From Streptomyces coffeae (GTDB lineage Bacteria > Actinomycetota > Actinomycetes > Streptomycetales > Streptomycetaceae), in contig NZ_JAERRF010000044.1 in the NCBI RefSeq assembly GCF_016741875.1, forward strand, positions 1-50,337: DNA of 50,337 nt, in the 5' to 3' direction. The translations under genes were made by a program, and so were the position numbers. This document shows positions 19,864 through 27,616 of the stretch, piece after piece (within the stretch, counting starts at the first letter, position 1; each line of letters begins with the position of its first letter). The notes under the pieces were generated by a model. It had not been told where the DNA came from and did no database searches. It worked only from the letters and a program-made list of their open reading frames with translations.

Positions 19864-20106
19864 GCCGTGAGGGAACTAGCTGGTGACGCCCTTCACTGGA
19901 GCGGGCCGGTATACCCCAGAATCCTGCTGCGAGGGTCAGCCTCCAACACCGTGGCCCGGGCAGGTGATCCGATAGCGCTGCCGTGGGGGCGGGGTTTGTG
20001 ACGGTTCTTGTGGGCCCTCGCCGTATTTCAGAGGGATACCCGCGCTGTTCTGCCAGCGGCAGAACACCGGCCGGACCGGGCTCGACGATCACTACAGTCC
20101 AGTCTC

Positions 20107-20874
20107 ATGACGACGATTACGACGCGTACGGTCGAGTATCCGGCCGACGGTTTGACGATGATCGGGCACCTCGCGCTCCCGGCCGGTGTCGACCGCCGGC
20201 CCGCGGTGCTGCTCGGACCAGAGGGCATGGGGCTCAGCGACGTCGAGCGCCGCCGGGCCGATGCTCTCGCCGAGCTGGGATATATAGCGCTGGCCTTCGA
20301 CCTTCATGGCGGGCGCTATTTGGGCGACCCCGAGGAGATGCTGGCCCGTTGCCTGCCGCTGCTCGCTGATCCCGAGCGGATGCGAGGCATCGGCCACGCG
20401 GCGCTCGATGTGTTGCGCACCGAACCGCGGACCGACCCCGACCGGATCGCCGCCGTCGGCTATGGCACGGGGGGTGCCGTCGGGCTGGAACTCGGGCGCG
20501 GCGGCGTCAGCCTGCGCGCGATCGGGACAGTCAACGCACTGACCACGGGCCGACCGGGCGAGGCGGCGCGCATTCGCTGCCCGGTGTGGGCCGGGGTCGG
20601 GTCGGAAGACCCGATCATGCCGCCCGCGCAACGGAACGCGTTCACCGCTGAGATGCAGGCCGCGGGCGTCGACTGGCGCCTCGCGGTCTACGGCGGCGCC
20701 TTGCACGCCTTCCACCACCCGCCGGTCGGCCACCCCGTGGTCCCCGGCGTCGGCTACCACCCACGGCACGCGCAGCGAGCCTGGCGCGACGTCGTCGACC
20801 TGCTCGCCGAGTGCCTGCCCGTGACGGAGGATCTGGGGCATGACCCAGGTAAGCATGCTGGCCCCGGGCACTGA
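20107..20874 (+). CDS. Dienelactone-hydrolase-family protein lacking the usual nucleophile
   Basis: A 255-residue alpha/beta-hydrolase-fold protein of the dienelactone hydrolase family. The start at 20107 (MTTITTRTVEYP) matches where the family's first strand begins. Visible elements are the early FDLHGGRYLGDPEE, the elbow AVGYGTGGAVGLELG, the acid-loop VGSEDPIMPP (about residue 168) and the histidine region LHAFHHPPVG (about 200). In the family the elbow is GxCxGG; here it is G118-Y119-G120-T121-G122-G123, so the nucleophile Cys is Gly. Either catalysis uses another residue or the protein binds without hydrolysing. The frame is intact and codon use looks normal, arguing against simple decay. 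It stands alone between mobile relics. Confidence 0.8.
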   Translation: MTTITTRTVEYPADGLTMIGHLALPAGVDRRPAVLLGPEGMGLSDVERRRADALAELGYIALAFDLHGGRYLGDPEEMLARCLPLLADPERMRGIGHAALDVLRTEPRTDPDRIAAVGYGTGGAVGLELGRGGVSLRAIGTVNALTTGRPGEAARIRCPVWAGVGSEDPIMPPAQRNAFTAEMQAAGVDWRLAVYGGALHAFHHPPVGHPVVPGVGYHPRHAQRAWRDVVDLLAECLPVTEDLGHDPGKHAGPGH

Positions 20875-20951
20875 CAGTCCACTCCCCTCAAGTCCGCACA
20901 GCAGAAACGCATTCGGGCGGTTACTCGATCGCGGAGACGTATTCACAACTA

Positions 20952-21059
20952 CCGCAGTAAATACCGGATTTACTGCGGCAGAGCCCCTACCGTGATCACC
21001 GCGACCTGCGGCGGACCAATCCGGCCGCCGGGGCGAGGTGTACGCATTTACTGCGGCAG
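20952..21059. repeat. Inverted and direct repeats in front of a tyrosine recombinase
   Basis: CCGCAGTAAAT (20952-20962) and ATTTACTGCGG (20968-20978) form a perfect 11-bp inverted repeat around ACCGG. ATTTACTGCGGCAG recurs 78 bases later at 21046-21059, giving a 14-bp direct repeat. The core is AT-richer than its surroundings. The position directly before the integrase gene suggests recombinase core or arm sites, or an operator for the integrase. Confidence 0.6.
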
Positions 21060-21079
21060 TACCGGAAGGGCGGGACGGC

Positions 21080-22219
21080 GTGACGATCGAACCGGCGACC
21101 GAACTCGGGAGCGGGGGCGCACTTCGGTTGCCGCGCGCTCGGGTCGTACCTCTGTCCGCCCCGCCGTCGTTGTACACCGCGGCGGTCGAGCGGTACCTCA
21201 CCGGCGCGGGCATCGCGAAGTCCTCCGCGCGGATCTACCGGATCTCCCTCACGACGTGGGGATGGATGCTCGCCGGCGAACCGCCGCCGACCGGACCCGC
21301 CCGCCGAGGCGCGAAACCGCCCGTCTTCCCCGTCGCCGCGATCGACGACCCGGCGCTGCCGGAGTTCTTGGCCGAGCTGGCGGCGGCGCGGGCGGACGAG
21401 ATGGACGCCGACACCGTCAACCGGGAGCTGTCCATCGCGCGCAAGGCGATCGGCTGGTGGCAGCGCCAAGGCTGGATCGAGTGCGATCCGACGATCGGCA
21501 TCGAGCGGCGGCCGGCGCCGCCGGACCGCACCAAGGCTCTCGCGGAGAACCAGATCGCCGCCCTGTGGCGCCTCGACGTCGCGCTGCGGGAGAAGACGCA
21601 GTGGAAGATGCTCTACGAGTCCGCCGCACGGGCCGACGAGGTGCTGTGCCTCAACGTGGAAGACCTCTACCCGCAGGACAAGCGCGGCAGGATCACCGCC
21701 AAGCGCGGGGCGACCGAGTGGATCCACTGGCAGTCCGGCACCGCCCAGCTCCTGCCCCGCCTCATCGCCCGCCGTACCCGCGGCCCGCTGTTCCTCACCG
21801 ACCGCAAGGCCCCGGCCGGAACACCCACGCTCGACGTGTGCCCGGAGACCGGCCGGGCCCGGCTCTCCTACCGCCGCGCTGAGGAGATCTTCGAGGAGAA
21901 CACCCGGCTGCTGGCAAACCCCCTCGCCTCGCCCGACGACATCGAGGACCTGGACGGCTGGACGCTTCACCGGCTACGTCACAGTGCCCTGACGCACGAC
22001 GCGGAGGACGGCACCTCCACCCCGATGCTGCTGGCCCGCTCCCGCCACGCCTCCGTCCGCTCCCTGGAGCGCTACGCCCGCCCCGGCGTCGACTCGGTCG
22101 CCCGGCACGTCGCCGAACGCGACGGCGGTGCGCGTGATCGGCGAGGCCGAAGGCGTCGAGCAGTGCCAGGGCCCGGCCACGGGCCTTCTTCGGTGAGCGG
22201 CCGTCGATCTGGGCCGTGA
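21080..22219 (+). CDS. Tyrosine recombinase (phage-type integrase), chimeric C-terminus
   Basis: About 379 residues. The N-terminal SAM-like helical domain (SLYTAAVERYLTGAGI) is followed by a catalytic domain with all main residues: Arg184 in ESAARADEVL, a Lys in ITAKRG, His297 and Arg300 in HRLRH, His323 in SRHAS and nucleophile Tyr332 in ERYARPG. GTG 21080 is preceded by GGAAGGGCGGGA; a GTG at 21038 would add 14 residues and overlap the repeat site. The core therefore looks functional for site-specific recombination. From about residue 348 onward the frame reads through DNA whose opposite strand encodes an ABC-transporter fragment, so the last 30 or so residues are probably not native. No excisionase, replication or transfer genes are nearby, so the element it served has been lost or rearranged. 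Confidence 0.85.
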   Translation: MTIEPATELGSGGALRLPRARVVPLSAPPSLYTAAVERYLTGAGIAKSSARIYRISLTTWGWMLAGEPPPTGPARRGAKPPVFPVAAIDDPALPEFLAELAAARADEMDADTVNRELSIARKAIGWWQRQGWIECDPTIGIERRPAPPDRTKALAENQIAALWRLDVALREKTQWKMLYESAARADEVLCLNVEDLYPQDKRGRITAKRGATEWIHWQSGTAQLLPRLIARRTRGPLFLTDRKAPAGTPTLDVCPETGRARLSYRRAEEIFEENTRLLANPLASPDDIEDLDGWTLHRLRHSALTHDAEDGTSTPMLLARSRHASVRSLERYARPGVDSVARHVAERDGGARDRRGRRRRAVPGPGHGPSSVSGRRSGP

Positions 22220-22264
22220 CCTGGAGTTGTTCGGCGGCGGTGAGGGAGGGCAGCGGATCAAGCC
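22120..22264 (-). pseudogene. ABC transporter ATP-binding subunit, internal fragment
   Basis: On the minus strand, about 45 codons read PLPSLTAAEQLQVTAQIDGR then a Lys/Arg-rich turn and LALLDAFGLADHAHRR. This matches the segment between Walker A and the signature motif of drug-efflux type ABC ATPases. Walker A, signature and Walker B are all absent. It overlaps antisense with the 3' end of the integrase frame, placing a recombination joint near 22,120. Confidence 0.6.
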
Positions 22265-22297
22265 CAGGCCTGCCATCGACCCATACGGACTACACGT

Positions 22298-22603
22298 TCA
22301 TGGGCTGATGACCGGCCGGACCGGCGTGTGGGGTGCTGAGCCGGCCGGGCTGTGGGCGCCGGTGAAGATCGCTCCGGAGCCGGAGGGCGCTTGGTTGAGG
22401 ACCCAGAGGCCGATCAGTACGGCGAGGGCGAAGACGACCGTGATGAGGACCGCGAGGACCAGGCGGCGCCTGCGTTCTCGGCGGAGCCAGTCGCCGCGGG
22501 CGGTGCGGTAGGCGTCGGGGGCGGGTTGCACCTGGTGGGCGAGGGCTTCAAGGGTCTCGCGGAGCTGCTTCTCGGTGCCGGGAGCGCCCGGGGTGGTGGT
22601 CAT
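22298..22603 (-). CDS. Small single-pass membrane protein, possible anti-sigma factor
   Basis: A 101-residue protein with a polar N-terminal domain of about 45 residues, a basic stop-transfer stretch (WLRRERRRRL), one membrane helix (about 49-69) and a short Pro/Gly-rich extracytoplasmic tail. Its ATG overlaps the stop of the upstream ECF sigma gene by four bases (ATGA), so the two are translationally coupled. That coupling and topology are typical of anti-sigma factors. It has no HxxxCxxC zinc motif, so if it is one it is outside the ZAS class. The role is inferred from context. Confidence 0.7.
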   Translation of the reverse strand: MTTTPGAPGTEKQLRETLEALAHQVQPAPDAYRTARGDWLRRERRRRLVLAVLITVVFALAVLIGLWVLNQAPSGSGAIFTGAHSPAGSAPHTPVRPVISP

Positions 22604-23241
22604 CGCCGTGCCTCCATCGCCTGGGTGAGAGCGGCGAGGCCGCGCGCGGTGTGGGTCTTTACCGATCCTGCCGAAATGCCCATCGCCGCGGCGATCTCGC
22701 TTTCCTTGAGGCCGAGCCAGTGGCGCAGCACGAGGGCTTCGCGCTGCCGGGTGGGCAGTTGCTCGAGGGCGTTGACCAGCACCTGCTGATCGTCACGGAG
22801 CAGAGCCGAGTTCTCGGCCGAGGCGACCGGGTCGGCCGGCGAGACCTCGGAATGCCGGCGGACGACCTGGAGATGGCGTATGCGCATGCGGGTCAGATTG
22901 CAGACGGTGGAGCGCAGATACGCCTCCGCGGACTCGGCATCGCGAAGTTTCCGCCACTTTCGGTAGATCTGGTAGTAGGCCTCGGCCACGATATTCTCGG
23001 GGTCGTCGGCGCCCAGCAGCGCGGCGAGGCGGAGCATCGAGGCGTAGTGCTGGTCGAAGAGCCGGGCGACGGCCGCCTCCCGCTCCTGGCCGACCGGGTC
23101 GGCCGAGGCCGAGGCCGAGGGAGACGCAGGAGCCGGCGCTGCCGTCCGGCCCGGCCTGGCAGCGTTATCGGCAGCGCCGCCGTTCACCACCGGCTGTCCC
23201 GCGGGCCGCGGGACAGCCGTGGTTTTGATGGTGCGTCTCAT
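22600..23241 (-). CDS. ECF RNA polymerase sigma factor (SigE-family type)
   Basis: A 213-residue sigma-70 family protein. After a Pro/Ala/Ser-rich N-terminal extension (about 50 residues), region 2 is seen in ARLFDQHYASMLRLAALLGA through AYYQIYRKWRKLRDAESAEA and LRSTVCNLTRMRIRH. Region 4 follows as ALEQLPTRQREALVLRHWLG plus the helix-turn-helix LKESEIAAAMGISAGSVKTH. ATG 23241 is preceded by GGGAGCG and overlaps the stop of the symporter gene by four bases; the gene is coupled in turn to the small membrane protein. Earlier in-frame starts (to 23502) would run through the symporter sequence and are unlikely. The arrangement suggests the sigma factor is made whenever the transporter is. Confidence 0.92.
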   Translation of the reverse strand: MRRTIKTTAVPRPAGQPVVNGGAADNAARPGRTAAPAPASPSASASADPVGQEREAAVARLFDQHYASMLRLAALLGADDPENIVAEAYYQIYRKWRKLRDAESAEAYLRSTVCNLTRMRIRHLQVVRRHSEVSPADPVASAENSALLRDDQQVLVNALEQLPTRQREALVLRHWLGLKESEIAAAMGISAGSVKTHTARGLAALTQAMEARR

Positions 23242-24809
23242 GAGTTGCTCGCTCCCGTCCCGGGCCGGTGCCTGACTTTCAGGCAGGGGGAAAGTGCGGT
23301 GGAGTCCGTGCCTCGGGGTGTGCCGATCCAGTCCAGTACCGCGGTGCCGGTCAGCGCGATCACCAGGTTGATGATCAGGGCGGCCAGTCCCGCGTAGATC
23401 TCCGGGGGATGGCCGGACATGCCGGGCAGGCCGAGTGATACGACGGGTGAGAAGCCCTCGCGTACGACCATGACCGTGCCCCACACCATCCCGGCGGCCC
23501 ATCCGGCGAGCAGTGCCCGGTGATGCAGCCGGCGGGTGAACAGTCCGATGGCCACCGCGGGGAAGATCTGGATGATCCAGACGCCGCCGAGGAGCTGGAG
23601 GTTGATGGCGTCCTGGTCCCGCAGCCCGAAGACGAACGCGACCGCTCCCGCCTTCGCAGTGAGGGAGACAGTCTTGGCGATCCGTACCTGACGCTTGGGG
23701 GTGGCGGTGGGGTGGAAATACTCGGCGTACACATTGCGTACGAACGAGGTCGCGGCCGCGATCGACATGACGGCGGCCGGGACCAGCGCCCCCACGGTGA
23801 TCGCGCCGAAGACCACACCCGCCAGGGGCGCCGGCATCAGGCGGTTCACCAGGATGGGGACGGCGGCCTCGGCGCCGCCCTCGGGAGCCTCGACGCCCGA
23901 GGCAAGCGCCGCAATGCCGAGCAGTCCGAACAGCGCGAGCAGCGCGGTCCAGGCGGGCAGGGCGACGGCGACCAGGCGCAGGACGCGCGGACCGGAGGCG
24001 GCGAAGGCGGCGGTGAGGACGTGCGGGTACATCAGCAGGGCCAGTGCCGAACCCAGGGCCAGAGTGGCGAAGGCCGGCTGCTGGTCAGGGGTGAGGACGA
24101 GGGCGGCGCCGCCGGAGTCCGGGCCGGTGAGCCGGTGGGCAGCCTGGTCGAAGACCGCCCCGGGGCCGCCAAGACGGGCCAGGACGAGCCAGCTGACGGC
24201 GAGTACCGAGCCGAAGACCGCCACGCCCTTGAGCGCGGAGATGACGGTGGGTGCGCGCAGACCGTGCCGGTAGGTCGCCACGGCGAGACCGGCGAAGACC
24301 GCGGCCATCGCCAGGTCACCGGTGACGGCACTCGGGTAGAGCCCGCCCGCGGTGAGCACGGCGCGGATGCCCAGGAGCTGCAGGGCAAGGTAGGGCATCG
24401 TGGCGAGGATGCCGGTGAGCGCGACCACCAGGGCCAGCGGCGCAGAACCGTAGCGTCCGCGTACGAAGTCGGCTGCGGTGACATATCCGTGGTCCCGCGC
24501 CACGCTCCACATCCGGGGCAGCAGAATGAAGGCGAGCGGACAGACGATCACGGTGTAGGGGAGGGCGAAGAAGGCGGGCGCACCGTTGCCGTACACCAGG
24601 CCGGGTACGGCGGCGAAGGTGTACGCGGTGAAGATCGTTCCGCCCAGCAGCAGCCATGTCCAGAGGGTGCCGAGGCTCCGGTCGGCCAGCGCCCAGACCT
24701 CCAGGGAGGGCAGGTCGTCGCTGGTATGCAGGCGGCGGGCGGTGACGGCGAGCAGGGACGCACCGCCGATGACGGCGAGGAACGCCGCGGCCATGGGGCC
24801 TTCGATCAT
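23238..24809 (-). CDS. Sodium:solute symporter (monocarboxylate-type, MctP-like)
   Basis: A 523-residue integral membrane protein of the sodium:solute symporter family with about 13 hydrophobic segments. Family marks include the early AVTARRLHTSDDLPSLEVWA with ADRSLG, the SYxFAAVPG-like TAYTFAAVPGLVYGNGA, and SIAAATSFVRNVYAEYFHP in the second half. DUF3311 genes usually partner monocarboxylate transporters for lactate, pyruvate or acetate; here a DUF3311 gene lies just across the divergent region, so such a substrate is likely. ATG 24809 has GGTGA close upstream. The last 25 residues form a hydrophilic tail that overlaps the sigma gene start (ATGA). Confidence 0.9.
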   Translation of the reverse strand: MIEGPMAAAFLAVIGGASLLAVTARRLHTSDDLPSLEVWALADRSLGTLWTWLLLGGTIFTAYTFAAVPGLVYGNGAPAFFALPYTVIVCPLAFILLPRMWSVARDHGYVTAADFVRGRYGSAPLALVVALTGILATMPYLALQLLGIRAVLTAGGLYPSAVTGDLAMAAVFAGLAVATYRHGLRAPTVISALKGVAVFGSVLAVSWLVLARLGGPGAVFDQAAHRLTGPDSGGAALVLTPDQQPAFATLALGSALALLMYPHVLTAAFAASGPRVLRLVAVALPAWTALLALFGLLGIAALASGVEAPEGGAEAAVPILVNRLMPAPLAGVVFGAITVGALVPAAVMSIAAATSFVRNVYAEYFHPTATPKRQVRIAKTVSLTAKAGAVAFVFGLRDQDAINLQLLGGVWIIQIFPAVAIGLFTRRLHHRALLAGWAAGMVWGTVMVVREGFSPVVSLGLPGMSGHPPEIYAGLAALIINLVIALTGTAVLDWIGTPRGTDSTALSPCLKVRHRPGTGASNS

Positions 24810-24978
24810 CGGTCACCGTCCTTGGTGTCCTGGGGTGCGCGATCCCTGTCGCATACGAGTTGCGCGGGGAGCCGGCTGCGATGACAGGAACTCCGGGGAA
24901 ATTTCTTGGAAATCTGCTGTCAACCGAATCGCGGACATCGGCAACTCTTGCACAGACCGACAGGAACGAGGAGGCGCT
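24810..24978. promoter_or_regulatory. Divergent control region between symporter and DUF3311-cstA operon
   Basis: A 169-base region separating two carbon-transport units. It must carry promoters in both directions and a GAGGAGG ribosome site at its right end. It is locally AT-richer around 24895-24925. No clear palindrome was seen. Confidence 0.45.
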
Positions 24979-25203
24979 GTGGTACGGATCGCACCCCCTT
25001 ACCACGTCTGGCGCCGGGTCGCGGCCGGTGTCTGCCTCGTCGCTCCCGTGGTCGCCCTGCTCTGGGTGCCCTGGTACGCGCAGGACCGGCCGCAGCTGGC
25101 TGGGGTGCCGTTCTTCTACTGGTACCAGCTCGCCTGGGTACCGGGGTGCAGCCTCGCCCTGCTCGCGGCGTATCTGCTGACCCGGCGTCCGCCCCAACCC
25201 TGA
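24979..25203 (+). CDS. DUF3311 small membrane protein
   Basis: A 74-residue protein with two membrane helices (about 13-29 and 50-66) joined by a loop with GVPFFYWYQLAWVPG, the hallmark of the DUF3311 family. GTG 24979 is preceded by GAGGAGG; the upstream part of the open frame has no family match. DUF3311 proteins are usually encoded right before a sodium:solute symporter and are thought to be accessory subunits. Here the symporter is on the opposite strand and a CstA gene follows 47 bases later, an uncommon arrangement. Confidence 0.85.
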   Translation: MVRIAPPYHVWRRVAAGVCLVAPVVALLWVPWYAQDRPQLAGVPFFYWYQLAWVPGCSLALLAAYLLTRRPPQP

Positions 25204-25250
25204 CGCTTTCCCTTCAGTCTTCTCCTGACCCACCGAGGCGAGGATCCGCC

Positions 25251-27371
25251 ATGCCCAAAACCACCCACGCGCGTCCGAAATCCATCATTTTGTGGACCTG
25301 TATCGCCCTCCTCGGGGCCGTCGCCTGGGGCATGGTGGCCCTGGCCCGCGGCGAGGAGATCTCTGCCGTCTGGCTGGTGGCTGCGGCGCTGGGTTCGTAC
25401 GCCATCGCGTACCGCTTCTACTCACGCTTCATCGCCCGGCGTGTGCTGAAGCTCGACGACAGCCGGGCCACCCCCGCCGAGCGGCTGGAGGACGGGGTCG
25501 ACTTCCAGCCGACCGACCGCCGGGTGCTGCTGGGCCATCATTTCGCGGCGATCGCCGGGGCCGGGCCGCTGGTCGGGCCGGTGCTCGCGGCCCAGATGGG
25601 GTATCTGCCGGGGACCATCTGGATCGTCGTCGGCGTGATCTTCGCCGGGGCGGTGCAGGACATGGTGGTGCTCTTCCTGTCCATGCGACGTGACGGCAAG
25701 AGCCTGGGTCAGATGGCACGCGAGGAGATCGGCAAGGTCGGCGGGGCGGCCGCGCTGATCGCCGTCTTCGTCATCATGATCATCCTGCTGGGTGTGCTGG
25801 CGCTGGTCGTCGTCAACGCCCTCGCCCACTCCCCGTGGGGCACCTTCTCAGTTGCCATGACCATCCCCGTCGCCCTCTTCATGGGCTTCTACCTGCAATA
25901 CCTGCGCCCCGGACGGATCACCGAGACCAGCCTGATCGGTGTCGCGCTGCTGCTCCTCGCCATCGTCGGCGGAGGCTGGATCGAGAACTCCTCACTCGCG
26001 GACGCCTTCACCTGGAGCCCCACGACCCTCGTCTTCTGCCTGGCCGGCTACGGATTCGTCGCGTCCGTCCTGCCTGTGTGGATGCTGCTCGCGCCGCGCG
26101 ACTACCTCTCCACTTTCATGAAGATCGGCACCATCGCGCTGCTGGCGGTCGGCGTGCTGGTGGCGGCACCCACGCTGCAGGCGGACGCGGTGAGCGACTT
26201 CGCCGCCTCCGGTACCGGACCGGTATTCGCGGGCTCCCTCTTCCCGTTCCTGTTCATCACCATCGCCTGCGGCGCTCTGTCCGGCTTCCACTCCCTGGTC
26301 GCCTCCGGGACCACCCCGAAGCTGATCCAGAAGGAATCCCAGGTACGGATGATCGGCTACGGCGCGATGCTGATGGAGTCCTTCGTAGCCGTTATGGCCC
26401 TGATCGCCGCCGCGGTCCTCGACCCGGGCCTGTACTACGCGATGAACGCCCCCGCGGGAATGCTCGGCACCACCGCCGAATCCGCGTCCCAGGCAGTGGC
26501 CGGCCTCGGCTTCTCCATCACTCCCGACCAGTTGGCCGCCGCCGCAAAGGCGGTGGAGGAGCAGACGCTGATCGCCCGCTCCGGCGGTGCGCCCACCCTC
26601 GCCGTCGGAATGTCGGAGATCTTCTCCGGGGTCTTCGGAGGCGCCGCGATGAAGGCCTTCTGGTACCACTTCGCGATCATGTTTGAGGCGCTGTTCATCC
26701 TCACCACGGTCGACGCGGGCACCCGGGTGGGCCGCTTCATGCTCCAGGACATGCTCGGCAACGTCTGGAAGCCGATCGGCCGCGTCAACTGGAAGCCGGG
26801 CATCTGGATCACCAGTGCACTGGTCGTGACCGCCTGGGGCTACTTCCTCTACACCGGTGCCACCGACCCGCTCGGCGGGATCAATCAGCTCTTCCCGCTC
26901 TTCGGCATCGCCAACCAGCTGCTTGCCGTCGTCGCCCTCACCGTCTGCACCACCGTCCTCGTCAAGTCCGGACGGCTGCGCTGGGCATGGGTCACTGCCG
27001 TCCCGCTGGCCTGGGTGGTCGCCGTCACCTTCACAGCCGGCTGGCAGAAGATCTTCTCCGACGACCCGCGCGTCGGCTTCTTCGCCCAGCGGCAGAAGTA
27101 CGCCGACAGCATTGACGCCGGCACCGTCCTTCCTCCCGCCAAGATCATGGATGACATGCACACCGTGGTCACCAACTCCACCGTCGACGGCGTCCTCATC
27201 GCCGTCTTCCTCCTGCTGGTCGCGATCGTGATCGTCAACGCGGCCGTGGTGTGCGTCCGCACTCTGCGCTCGCCTGCCCTGCTGCCGACCACGGAGGCGC
27301 CGTACGTCGCCTCGCAGATCGAAGCACCGGTGCCGGGACACCGCAAGGAGCTTGCCGGAGCGCGTGAATGA
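25251..27371 (+). CDS. cstA: Carbon starvation protein CstA family transporter
   Basis: A 706-residue polytopic membrane protein of the CstA/BtsT family, whose characterised members take up pyruvate or peptides. Family blocks are visible: YRFYSRFIARRVLKLDD, DGVDFQPTDRRVLLGHHFAA, IAGAGPLVGPVLAAQMGYLP, GAVQDMVVLFLSMRRDGKSL, CGALSGFHSLVASGTTPKLI and TTVDAGTRVGRFMLQD. ATG 25251 has GGCGAGGA upstream and follows the DUF3311 gene. The 3' end overlaps the YbdD-like gene by four bases (ATGA). With the divergent symporter it forms a small-carboxylate uptake locus. Confidence 0.95.
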   Translation: MPKTTHARPKSIILWTCIALLGAVAWGMVALARGEEISAVWLVAAALGSYAIAYRFYSRFIARRVLKLDDSRATPAERLEDGVDFQPTDRRVLLGHHFAAIAGAGPLVGPVLAAQMGYLPGTIWIVVGVIFAGAVQDMVVLFLSMRRDGKSLGQMAREEIGKVGGAAALIAVFVIMIILLGVLALVVVNALAHSPWGTFSVAMTIPVALFMGFYLQYLRPGRITETSLIGVALLLLAIVGGGWIENSSLADAFTWSPTTLVFCLAGYGFVASVLPVWMLLAPRDYLSTFMKIGTIALLAVGVLVAAPTLQADAVSDFAASGTGPVFAGSLFPFLFITIACGALSGFHSLVASGTTPKLIQKESQVRMIGYGAMLMESFVAVMALIAAAVLDPGLYYAMNAPAGMLGTTAESASQAVAGLGFSITPDQLAAAAKAVEEQTLIARSGGAPTLAVGMSEIFSGVFGGAAMKAFWYHFAIMFEALFILTTVDAGTRVGRFMLQDMLGNVWKPIGRVNWKPGIWITSALVVTAWGYFLYTGATDPLGGINQLFPLFGIANQLLAVVALTVCTTVLVKSGRLRWAWVTAVPLAWVVAVTFTAGWQKIFSDDPRVGFFAQRQKYADSIDAGTVLPPAKIMDDMHTVVTNSTVDGVLIAVFLLLVAIVIVNAAVVCVRTLRSPALLPTTEAPYVASQIEAPVPGHRKELAGARE

Positions 27372-27556
27372 CGCTCCGTCACATTCTGGACGGACTGCGC
27401 TGGTACGTACGGGAGTTCACCGGCGAGACCGCCTACGACCGTTACTGCGAACGTCACCGCCGCAACCACCCATACGCCCCCGTCCCCACCCGCCGGGAGT
27501 ACGAGCAGCTGCGCACACAGCACCGAGAGACCCACCCGAGCAGCCGCTGCTGCTGA
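27368..27556 (+). CDS. YbdD/YjiX family small protein
   Basis: A 62-residue basic, cysteine-tailed protein of the YbdD/YjiX (DUF466) family: WYVREFTGETAYDRYCERHR and then HPYAPVPTRREYEQLR are the family core. Members are nearly always encoded directly after CstA-type transporters, as here with an ATGA overlap. Their mechanism is not firmly established; an accessory role for the transporter is likely. The end HPSSRCC is slightly atypical. Confidence 0.9.
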   Translation: MTLRHILDGLRWYVREFTGETAYDRYCERHRRNHPYAPVPTRREYEQLRTQHRETHPSSRCC

Positions 27557-27616
27557 CCGACCCGGGGTGCCGCGCCGTTGTCCCAGCGCGGCGCCCCCTC
27601 CCCTCCAGGACCCCAG

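Noticed and set aside
23520..24884. A 454-codon plus-strand open frame over the symporter
   Set aside because: Highly charged shadow of hydrophobic transporter codons on the opposite strand.
25992..27341. A 449-codon minus-strand open frame
   Set aside because: It is antisense to cstA, has Asp/Gly/His-rich composition without a domain, and no ribosome site.
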